The notes beneath the pieces were generated by a model that worked only from the letters and a program-made list of their open reading frames with translations, did no database searches and was not told the DNA's origin. A stretch of 64,000 nt of DNA, taken from positions 3,038,001 to 3,102,000 of the forward strand of contig JAPYXD010000382.1 in NCBI GenBank assembly GCA_030998225.1, given 5' to 3'. Position 1 is the stretch's first letter. Every line of letters begins with the position of its first letter. This document shows, piece after piece, positions 55,401 through 62,692 of the stretch. The DNA is from Diplolepis rosae (Eukaryota > Arthropoda > Insecta > Hymenoptera > Diplolepididae). The translations under genes were made by a program, and so were the position numbers.

Positions 55401-56662
55401 CAATCCCTCAAAACTTATTAATACATCTAGTATTATAATAAATTCTAATTACAAAAAAAATTATTTGATAAGTATTAACGAATAGTTTTTTAGCCTTTAA
55501 AGCAATAGAATGTATACTACGATGTTTGATATTGACGTAATATTTCTATGAGAGGTCACCACTAATAATAAACGGCTATCATTGTTGACAAGTTCTATCC
55601 TTCAAACCTCTTCTGTCTAAATTTAAGCTAAATCCAATTATTATTTACAAATTACAGTGTTTGAATGCAACTACTTCTGAATTTTTTGGAAGAATGGAGT
55701 TTTGGTCGTTGTGGTCGTACGAGCACAGTAACCATACCAAGTCCAGGTCGTCCAAATGAGGCCACTACACCAGAAATGATCAATAGAATCCATGATAAAA
55801 AGGATATAAATGATATAATTCATAATAAATAATTCTTGTTCAATTTATTACGTCAATATCAAACACCCTAGTATCATACCGAAAATTTCTGTAGAATCTT
55901 ATGTCTTCACGCAATTGTTAAGATTTTGCCACGTTGAGAATATACTAAACTTTTGTGCATTTTATACATAAAAGTGTTTTAAAGATTTTAAACATGTCAT
56001 TGTATTCCCGTTTTACTGAGCTTTTCTTTAATAATTCAAAAATGAATTTTCTCTGTGTGGTAACTCAGAAACTTGCGCCGCAAGATTCGTAAGCTTGCAT
56101 TACCAGGTTCTGGCAAGCCACTTGCAAGTAAGAAAATATCCGCTTGTCTAGAAGTGTTGGAAACGAACATTGAGAAAAGATTGAATTGTAATCTTTAACT
56201 TTACACGCTGCTCAGTAGCTTTCTATGGTATTACTTGCTGCACAGTAGTTTTTGAAGATCTCCTTTCTTATACACACATCTATAGTAATGTAAATAAAAG
56301 TGTATCATTAAAAAACAAAAAAACAAAAAACAAAATAAAAGTATTGTTTCCCATTCTTGAAATTTCTGGGTATTTGAATTTATGAAGTTCATTCAGATTT
56401 TTTACTTTTAATCTTCGCAAATAATCAGATTTCATTGAAAAATAATTTTTTTTCTAGGCACATGTAATACCAGCGGAACTCACAGCAAAACTTCTCGGAA
56501 ATAGCGTTGCAGTTTCTCCCGTGGTGACAATTGAACCAAGAAGACGCAAGTTTCATAAACCAATTACACTCACAATTCCAGTTCCTCAAGCTGCAAATAA
56601 AGGAATGATTAATCGATACGGAGGCGAAACCCCTAGTTTACGCCTGTTGTGCAGTATCGCAG
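52140..56662 (+). CDS. Ank2: Ankyrin (membrane-skeleton adaptor), nine internal exons, partial gene
   Basis: Nine exons join to 1,492 nt in one open frame (497 codons plus one base). Ankyrins tether integral membrane proteins to the spectrin skeleton: the ankyrin repeats bind membrane partners and the ZU5 domains bind spectrin. Visible in order are about three and a half ankyrin repeats ([39 protein letters not shown]), the acidic linker MSDSDDEGG, the first ZU5 domain ([29 protein letters not shown]), and much of the second ([35 protein letters not shown]). These match the last repeats and ZU5 pair of animal ankyrins. About 20 upstream repeats and everything after the second ZU5 (UPA, death domain, tail) are absent from the window. 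All introns are GT-AG with consistent phases, so the gene looks functional rather than pseudogenic. Naming it Ank2, the general insect ankyrin, is inference; a diverged paralogue is possible. Confidence 0.9.
52617..52800 (+). CDS. Ank2: Ankyrin exon b: last ankyrin repeat and acidic linker
   Basis: 184 nt, enters in phase 0 and leaves after one base of a codon. Acceptor CATTTTAG; donor GGAG|GTGAGA. Encodes the terminal repeat ([17 protein letters not shown]) and the linker with [14 protein letters not shown] and MSDSDDEGG, a conserved feature between the repeats and ZU5 in ankyrins. Confidence 0.92.
53112..53231 (+). CDS. Ank2: Ankyrin exon c: linker
   Basis: 120 nt, preceded by ATACTAATAG and followed by GTAATT. 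The first two bases complete a glycine codon. Encodes [20 protein letters not shown] followed by IDVTRDD, the conserved linker segment of ankyrins. Leaves in phase 1. Confidence 0.88.
53307..53394 (+). CDS. Ank2: Ankyrin exon d: linker before ZU5
   Basis: 88 nt after TTTCTTTCAG, ending at GG|GTACGT. Encodes a segment with QFVQSNNY, a motif found at this place in insect ankyrins. Leaves two bases of a glycine codon. The upstream intron is only 75 bp and open in one frame, so intron retention cannot be excluded. Confidence 0.82.
53478..53495 (+). CDS. Ank2: Ankyrin microexon e: 18 nt
   Basis: Lies between TTTTTATAG and GTAAGT. Its 18 nt complete a glycine codon, add RLHFR and donate the first two bases of a serine codon. 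The joined peptide [20 protein letters not shown] aligns with the conserved stretch that leads into the first ZU5 domain. Without it, exon d would not join in frame to the next exon with the expected residues. Called from frame, splice signals and homology to the family. Confidence 0.78.
53641..53865 (+). CDS. Ank2: Ankyrin exon f: first ZU5 domain, N-terminal part
   Basis: 225 nt after ATCAATTTAG, ending TTAGG|GTGGAT. Encodes [12 protein letters not shown], the [19 protein letters not shown] strand region and [14 protein letters not shown], hallmarks of the spectrin-binding ZU5 domain. Confidence 0.93.
53945..54090 (+). CDS. Ank2: Ankyrin exon g: first ZU5 domain, C-terminal part
   Basis: 146 nt after ATTTTACAG, ending TTATG|GTATTT. 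Encodes [20 protein letters not shown] and ENGETWKEH, the end of the first ZU5 domain, followed by an acidic spacer. Leaves in phase 1. Confidence 0.92.
54206..54414 (+). CDS. Ank2: Ankyrin exon h: start of second ZU5 domain
   Basis: 209 nt after TTTTCTAG, ending TTACAG|GTAATC. Encodes [31 protein letters not shown] and [15 protein letters not shown], the first strands of the second ZU5 domain. Leaves in phase 0. Confidence 0.93.
54517..55430 (-). mobile_element. Degenerate mariner element with terminal inverted repeats
   Basis: The left end reads GGTGTACAAATAAGTTTTGA. The inverted right end reads GATGTATTAATAAGTTTTGA. TA dinucleotides lie at both ends, as expected for mariner insertion. It lies antisense to the ankyrin gene and is about 914 bp, shorter than a complete mariner of about 1.3 kb, because the DNA-binding part of the transposase is missing. 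Confidence 0.85.
54593..55257 (-). pseudogene. Mariner transposase, N-terminally deleted pseudogene
   Basis: The remnant starts near the first catalytic block ([17 protein letters not shown]) and continues through [18 protein letters not shown], the second block [10 protein letters not shown], the third block [13 protein letters not shown] and the C-terminal [16 protein letters not shown]. These are the D,D34D residues and flanking motifs of mariner transposases. Two in-frame stops (after RRKSWG and after TSTAK) and at least one frame break disrupt it, and both helix-turn-helix regions are gone. It cannot encode active transposase. Confidence 0.9.
55517..55871 (+). mobile_element. Mariner-derived MITE, 355 bp, with perfect-type ends
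   Basis: Ends are near-perfect inverted repeats, CTACGATGTTTGATATTGAC on the left and the inverse CTAGGGTGTTTGATATTGAC on the right, each flanked by TA. Between them, at about 55,718-55,795 on the plus strand, is a remnant of a transposase N-terminal region reading [20 protein letters not shown] then EMINRIHD, a typical mariner linker and second helix-turn-helix segment. Everything else of the transposase is deleted. It differs in terminal repeats from the other mariners here, so it is a separate family. Confidence 0.85.
56458..56662 (+). CDS. Ank2: Ankyrin exon i: second ZU5 domain
   Basis: 205 nt after TTTTTTCTAG, ending ATCGCAG|GTGAAA. Encodes [37 protein letters not shown] and [12 protein letters not shown]. 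The next expected motif of the family, (G)GTxxAQWEDITG, was not found downstream to 64,000, so the following intron would be at least 7.3 kb. Confidence 0.93.
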
Positions 56663-57559
56663 GTGAAAACACAATGTTTGTAGATATTATTATATGAATA
56701 TAGGTCCTTTTCAGGTAATTTAAATTTTAACATCTTTAAAGTTCATTTCGAAATGCAGTTTTTAAATATATTCCATTTTTTAGGCACTTATTCGGCTGTA
56801 AACTACTACTTTTCAATTCAAACTATAGCATAAAAGCGTTATTACTTGAAATTATACACTCTAATAGTACTATTCCTTGAAAAATACAAGCAGTATGTAT
56901 CTAAAAAGGGGAGTCGAGAAGTTGGTTTTTTTGTTTCGATTGAAATTTTTTAAAATAAAAGGTTATTTCCGAATGATATAGAAGTTTGAGACGTCTCAAA
57001 CCCAAACTTGTGACGAATTGTGAGACGAAATATGTCTTACTTTTGTACCGCAGTTTAAGATAAAATTTACTTGAAGGAAACCCTTAATATTGATCAGCAT
57101 TTCATGACTTTTAGGTTGTCAAAAAATTATCATAGAACATTCTGCTCATATGTCAACGCTACTTATGTAGTGTCCACGAAGAATGCATATTTTTGACATT
57201 TAAAAAAGTGTTGAAGGTCCATATAAATGACAAATATAATATTAATACAGTATTAAAATCAAAAATTAGAAAAAAAACTGGATATTATAAATTAATTATT
57301 CTCCATTTTATGTTACAAAATATTTTTTCCACAGAAAGATTTTCAAATTCTTTAATATTTTTCTGAAAATTTGGACAATACAGAAGAAGAAGACAGAAAA
57401 ACGTGATCTAACATGAAATAGTACATTACGCGCCCAGGCGCAGAATGAGGGTCATTGCGGGACGAGCGACAATGCAAGCCGAAGCGCGATCAGTCCTGCG
57501 AGCATTGTCGCGAGTCTCGGAATTACCCGAATTGTGTGCATTGGCACGTATTCTATTTT
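56663..57559. other. Intron-like sequence, no gene recognised
   Basis: AT-rich sequence after the last ankyrin exon. From about 57,420 it becomes CpG-rich and includes a hairpin (57,466-57,511). The segment near 57,137 (CTGCTCATATGTCAACGCTA) has a weak relative near 59,980 (CTGCTAATATGTCAATACTA), suggesting an old dispersed repeat. Confidence 0.5.
57466..57511. repeat. Inverted repeat, 10-bp arms
   Basis: GCGACAATGC at 57,466-57,475 is the exact inverse of GCATTGTCGC at 57,502-57,511, separated by 26 bp in a CpG-rich island. It could form a stem-loop. Function unknown. Confidence 0.7.
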
Positions 57560-57850
57560 ATGTAACTTCGGTGCGTATACGAGTTTTTATGCGTACACTG
57601 GAATCTAAACTAGTATTGTAGTTGTTTGCGGCGCTAGTCATTACACTTGATATGTCACGACTAGTCCCGGCCATTTTGATTTTATCGATCTTGCGTAGTA
57701 GTAATGGATTTTAGTAGACGCATGCGCAGTTCAAATGTACAAGGCTTTGCCAGTAAGATGCTAACGCTGTACGAAGAAGAAGAAGAATAAGAAGGATTGA
57801 GCTTCGTTTCATGGCTATGGGCGCATGCGCAGTTCAATTTTTACATTTCA
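57560..57850 (-). repeat. Diverged fourth copy of the dispersed NRF1-site block
   Basis: Aligns with 47,965-48,260. It keeps the ACTTCGG(T/C)GCG start, the TACGAGTTTTT(A/C)TGCGTACACT segment, CCGGCCATTTT, the GACGCATGCGCAGTTCAAAT site (57,718) and a second site GGCGCATGCGCAGTTCAA (about 57,820), which contains a perfect GCGCATGCGC palindrome. The minus-strand ATG frame is also kept (ATGGCCGG, then LDSSVRIKTR) and the alignment needs a one-codon gap, which preserves frame. It ends at a stop soon after TEVT. The surroundings differ from the 962-bp unit, so this is an independent insertion or copy. Confidence 0.75.
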
Positions 57851-58386
57851 TTCCTTTCTGGCGAAATCTACTACATTGCGCTACTGTTAACTGTAGCGAA
57901 AAAACGAGTTTGCGCGCCGGTGGCACATAAAAGTTTATATATGATTCAATCACGTGGTCTGATTGACAAATTGACTTAAACACGCAACTAAAAATATTTC
58001 ATTGTAATCATAAAAACAGGGTTTTACAACGTTTATATATGAATTAATTAGGTGAGTTTGAAATTTTTGTCACTGCTTACATTATCCGAGTTTCACTAGT
58101 CGCGTGTCAGATAGGATACGTTGTCGAGAAAGATTTTCAAATTCTTTATATATGAATATTGGAGTAGATGGATGGAGCAAAGATGATGTATCCCGACGGG
58201 GTTTTCACACGCAAGTATTTCAAATGAGACGCACAGAAAGCTGAGATATATTAAATTTATATACTTATATATATTTTGGAAATTAAAAAATTTTTGATGC
58301 CCTAAATTTTGAGATATTTATAGAATGATAAGAGATACACAAAAAAGAATATAATTCTGAGCTTGTACTAAAATTAGAGGTTCACA
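57851..58386. other. Intron-like sequence, nothing recognised
   Basis: AT-rich with no convincing coding region. A short shared word, AAAGATTTTCAAATTCTTTA, occurs at about 57,337 and again at 58,130; otherwise nothing is seen. Confidence 0.5.
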
Positions 58387-59690
58387 GACTACTTGAAAAG
58401 TTTTAAATTAAAAAATTGTTTGTTTAAAAAGTTTTGAGATTCTAAAACGGCATTCAAAGGAATTGAATTCTGCACATTCTCGGTTGCTATACTTCATAGA
58501 TTTGAAAGAAATGGAATTCATAAGGATTGAAACTTTTTAATACTCATTTCAATTCTGACTGACTTTTTTCATGAGAATTAATTTTAAATATGTAAAAATT
58601 GATGTCAAGAAATTACATTTTTCATGTAAAATATAATAATAAATTAATTTCGAAAGTTTCATTGCATTCAAAAGATGTTGATCATTGATATAAAGTTACC
58701 CAGAAAACAAAGTGTCTGCGTGATGCGGAGCATGACGCACGCACGCATGAGGATTAATCCGCACGGGTGAACTCAGGAGGTCACACAGTTGCGCATGACA
58801 TTGTCGCGCATATGTCTCGCACGTCGTGGTTCGCACGCGTGTTTCCAGAATGCGCGATTTCAAAAAATATATATATTTATTTTAATATTAATTTTATCAG
58901 AGAAAATGATGGGAAAATAAATAATTCGAACAATTTTTTTATTCCGCAAAAAATTTTGAAGAGCAATAACAATCGTTAGACACACATTGAATGAACATCA
59001 ATTGAACTAAAACTCTATATCAATGACCAATATCTTTTAAATGAAATGAAACTTTCGAAATCAATTTATAGTTTACATGAAAAATGTAATTAATTCTCAT
59101 GAAAAAAGTCAGTCAGAATTGAAATGAGTATTAAAAAATTTCAATCCTTATGAATTACATTTCTTTCAAATCCATGAAGTATAGTAACCGAGAATGAGCA
59201 GAATTCAATCCCTTTGAATCCCGCTTTAAAAATCTCAAAACTTAAAAAAAAAAAATTTTCCAATTTAAAACTTTTTAAGCAGCCTTTAAACCAGTGCGTG
59301 CGAGATTGCTGCATTCTTGTTCGCACACGTGACCCGCATGGCGTGCAGGTGTCGTGCCGCGCACCATTGTTATCTGGGTATAGTCCAAATGATGTTCATT
59401 CAATGTGTGTCTAACGATTGTTATTGCTCTTCAAAATTTTTTGCGGAATAAAAAAATTGTTCGAATTATTTATTTTCCCATCATTTTCTCTGATAAAATT
59501 AATATTAAATCAAATATATATATTTTTTGGAATCGCGCATTCTCGAAACACGCGTGCTAACCATGACGTGCGAGACGTATGCGTGGCAACGTCACGCGCA
59601 ACTGTGTGGCCTCCTGAGTTCACCCGTGCAGATTAATCCTCACGCGTGCGTGCGTCATGCTCCACATTACGCAGACACTTTGTTTTCTGG
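58387..59690. repeat. Two interleaved long inverted repeats (X-Y-X'-Y')
   Basis: Arm X (58,387-58,697) matches the inverse of 59,010-59,284. Arm Y (58,700-58,999) matches the inverse of 59,391-59,690. The order is X, Y, X', Y', so the two inverted repeats overlap instead of nesting. Y begins CCAGAAAACAAAGTGTCTGC and ends at ATGAACATC; its outer 150 bp is CpG-rich with many CGCACG/GCGTGC words. Between X' and Y' is a 106-bp CpG-rich patch ending TGTTATCTGGGTAT, which resembles a decayed Y terminus. No transposase and no clear target duplication are visible. Likely foldback-type non-autonomous elements. Confidence 0.88.
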
Positions 59691-60648
59691 CAGTGTTATA
59701 GAATACGAGCGAGTCGAAGCGAGTCGACGAGTCGATGACTAGACTATTGCGTGTATTGCCGCGGCGTGTATTTACGGGACTGCTATTTTAACGTTATTTT
59801 TCCTTATTAAGGGAAAAAATACTTTCAATACACAATTTGATTCGCAATCGACTCATGAGTGGGGACCCCCTCGATGTAACCCTTATTCCCAAACTTGAAA
59901 AATGTGTTGGGTCCCCGAGATGTTTAACGAGAACTATGAATGATGAAACAAACTTTAGAAGGAATTAGATGTATCAAACACTCTGCTAATATGTCAATAC
60001 TAATTATGTAATATATGTAAAGGATTTAGGCTCTTAAAAGTTGAAATCATGTGGATAATCTACATGAACGATAGGAATTTTGAAAATAACATTTTCCCTT
60101 TAATGTTATAAAAACATGTCTTCGTAATCCTGAAAAACAAAATTTAAGGCTTGTCTGTATGCATATGACAGTAGGCAGATAAAGCACAGATAATGTCCCA
60201 CCTTTTTTTCTCAATTAAAAAATATAACAGAATGCAGAAGTGCATTAGCATAAGACAAGATGTTAAAAGACACTTCAGGATGAATAGGTTGAATTCGTTG
60301 TGAAAAAAGCAAAAATTTCCAATCTTCAGAATTGCGCTGACTCACTAGACGGTCGAAATGGAAGTGATGCCACCTTTTTTTGTAAAACTTCAAAACTGGA
60401 TAGGTTACAAAAGAGATGAAGAATTGAAAAACTCCCTTAATTCGCTCGCGTTCAATAAGAAGCTGCTTTTTTACGGAAACAATAAAGAAACTTTTTTCAA
60501 AATTTGTCTCTTTTTAGAAGCTCTAACACTCCCTTCTAAGCGTTCCAAATAGATTGAACCTAATCCCAGGTAATAAAGGAAGGTCTCGACTTTACATTGC
60601 ATCTATGAAAAAGCACAAAAAATGCATAAGAGTGATTTTAAGTAGATA
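59691..60648. other. Non-coding stretch, nothing recognised
   Basis: Starts with a short GAGTCGA-rich patch (59,705-59,740). Short open frames of about 60 codons exist on both strands near 60,211-60,552, but they overlap each other and show no family motif. Confidence 0.45.
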
Positions 60649-61624
60649 TTGGATTTATAACTTAATTCGTGCGGGTTTTTTCATAATTTAAACGTTTATT
60701 TAAGAAAAACATGTACAATAGTATTATTCAAAGTATTGCCCATCTGAAGCTATGACTTTTTCCCACCTTTCTAGCAATTTGTGGATTCCATCGCAAAAGA
60801 ACTGCGCCGGCTTGGCGGCCAAGAATGAATCAATCTCATAATACAGCACACCCTTCTGATCCCACCAAATACAGCGAATATCTTCGCGCCATGGATATTC
60901 GGCTTTGCCGTTAGTTTGGCTGGTTGGCCGGGCTTCACATATGATTTTTTGCGCTTGCGGTTGTCATAATGGATCCATTTTCCATCACCAATAACAATCC
61001 GATGCAAAAATGACTTCTTTTTGTGGCGTCCCAGCAGCATTTCGGACATGCAACACTGACTTTCAACGTCTCTCGGTTTGAGTTCATGTGGAACCCAATT
61101 TCCTTGCTTTTGAATGTATCCGGCTGCTTTTAAACGTTTTGAAATGGCTGCTTGAGTGATTCCCAAAGATTCTGCGAGCTCCTTTTGTGTTTGGAAACAA
61201 TCTTCATCGAGTAATGCTTCCAGTTCTTCATCTTCAAACTTTTTTGGCTGCTCAGGATGTTCTTCGTCTTCCAAGCCAAAATCACCACTTTTAAATCGTG
61301 TAAACCACTTTTGGCACGTTCGCTCAGCTAGAGCATGTTCACCATAAACTTTCACTAAAATACGATGACTTTCGGCAGCAGTTTTCTTCATATTAAAGTA
61401 ATGAAGAAGAACTCCCCGCAAAAACACTTTTTAAGACACAAAGTTCGACATATTTGAGTGAAAAAAAATTATTGTTGTTTACGCTTCAAATGAATGACAT
61501 ATACTGAAAAAGACGCACAATGACAGTAGCTTTCCAACGCATATTCGGAATATTGGAAAGATGGAATAATAATCAAGTTACGCCGTCTCTTAGCAAAAGC
61601 GCACGAATTAAGTTATAGATCCAA
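60649..61624 (-). mobile_element. Internally deleted mariner element, complete ends
   Basis: The terminal inverted repeats read TTGGATTTATAACTTAATTC on the left and, inverted, TTGGATCTATAACTTAATTC on the right, followed by GTGCG. Both are flanked by TA (60,647-60,648 and 61,625-61,626). Total length is 976 bp against about 1.3 kb for intact mariners. It is antisense to the ankyrin gene. Complete ends mean it could in principle still be moved by a related transposase supplied elsewhere. Confidence 0.92.
60724..61427 (-). pseudogene. Mariner transposase, internal deletion and frameshift
   Basis: The frame opens with MFLRGVLLHYFNMKKTAAES, the first helix-turn-helix (about residues 1-55). The second helix-turn-helix follows (about 70-108, ELAESLGITQAAISKRLK), then the linker WVPHEL (111-116) and the first catalytic aspartate in IGDGKWIHYDN (D148). 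After PNIHGAK (about residue 182) a frameshift occurs. In the shifted frame CIWWDQKGVLYYE is joined directly to DSFLAAKPAQFFCDGIHK and ERWEKVIASDGQYFE. The stretch with the second and third catalytic aspartates (the HDN and PSDY motifs) is deleted. Inactive; otherwise the best preserved transposase in the window. Confidence 0.93.
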
Positions 61625-61914
61625 TATAAAAAGGACAAAATCCGTCTAGTCAGACAAATTTCATCATTTTCATATCTACTCAGAATCATCGGAAAAATTC
61701 AAAAAAAGTGAAACACCGCGACTATGTAGATGTCAATACCAAAAAAATTTTAAAATTATAAAATAATTCCGTGTTTTTATTATTATTTTCTGAGGTGGAC
61801 TGCCGACGTGCGCGCAAAATTTTTTCTGAAATGGAAGAAGTCTGCTTATTTTCAGTGTTGACATACTTTTCACATTACTTAAAAGGCTATTTAATTCCAA
61901 ATAAAAATTATATA

Positions 61915-62692
61915 GGGTGGCCGGCCCTAGAATTCGTCAAAAATTGACCGTAAAAGCATCTTCTAGTATTGGTGGAACAGCACTTTTTCCTTTTGCATGT
62001 AAGGCCGTTTTTTCTTGATTTCTGCGCTCATTCGATACAGAAATGCTATGTAATAGTCAATGTTAATGTTTCTACTTTTCTCAAGATAGCCGATGAACAA
62101 AATACCATGCGCGTCCCAAAATACGGATGCCATTACCTTGCCAGCTCACTGTTGAGTTTTTGGTCGCTTTGGACTTACGCATCCCCAATGATTCGTACAA
62201 AATTGTAAACACACTACCTTCTAATATCTTTAAGGTGTCAGCTATCTCACGCAACTTTAATTTACAATCGCCCAAAACTATTTTGTGGACTTCTGGTATG
62301 TTTTCTGGAACAACTGCTGATTTTGTGCGACCAGAGCTTTCAGCGTCATCAGTGTTGGTACGATCGCGTTTAAATTCGGCATACCAGTCGATGATTGTAG
62401 ATTTCCCTAGTGCAGAGTTCCCATAACGCTTATTAAGCCACTGCTTTGCTTTAACGGAATTTTTTCACATTTAAAAGCACTGTTTGATTAACAGTCGAAC
62501 CTCTTTCTTTTATCCATTGTTTTGAAAATGACAAAATTTGCTTCACCACAACCTTTGTACTTTTGAACTAAATGTCAGATTGTCATAAAATTTTGACACG
62601 TAGCGTTTGAAGCTTGGTACCATTCATAAATCATATGGATTTGACAACAGTGATGCCATCTATATGTCAGACCGGAAACTTATTACAATAAG
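61915..62692 (-). mobile_element. Mariner relic, internally deleted and 3'-truncated
   Basis: The 5' end is at about 62,692 (inverted: CTTATTGTAATAAGTTTCCG). The other end is lost: similarity to transposase stops at about 61,967, where an unrelated GGCCGGCCCTAGAATTCG stretch follows. It belongs to a mariner lineage different from the 60.6-kb and 54.5-kb elements. Confidence 0.8.
61964..62517 (-). pseudogene. Mariner transposase fragment with several frame breaks
   Basis: Starts at ATG 62,517 and changes frame several times. Recognisable pieces in order are KQWLNKRYGNSALGKSTI, the second helix-turn-helix region (DCKLKLREIADTLKILEGSV), LGMRKSKATK, and then, after a deletion that removes the first catalytic block, KVMASVFWDAHGILFIGYLE and KKKRPYMQKEKVLFHQ. 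It stops just before the expected DNA motif of the second catalytic aspartate. Clearly a pseudogene. Confidence 0.85.

Larger units (their letters stand above)
54415..56457 (+). other. Ankyrin intron of 2,043 bp carrying two mariner relics
   Basis: The other introns between visible exons are 75-311 bp; this one is expanded. It contains a mariner pseudogene (54,517-55,430) and a mariner MITE (55,517-55,871). The rest is AT-rich with no recognised gene. Confidence 0.8.

Noticed and set aside
57797..57979. 60-codon plus-strand frame over the dispersed block
   Set aside because: It lies on the strand opposite the conserved ATG frame, is not kept in the other copies, and shows no motif.
58767..59742. 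Short open frames inside the inverted repeats
   Set aside because: They arise in CpG-rich arms, are not conserved between the two arms, and lack transposase motifs.
60211..60552. Overlapping 60- and 64-codon frames on opposite strands
   Set aside because: No recognisable domain, mutual overlap and no splice or promoter evidence.
61156..62426. Plus-strand frames across the two right-hand mariners
   Set aside because: They are antisense shadows of the transposase remnants.
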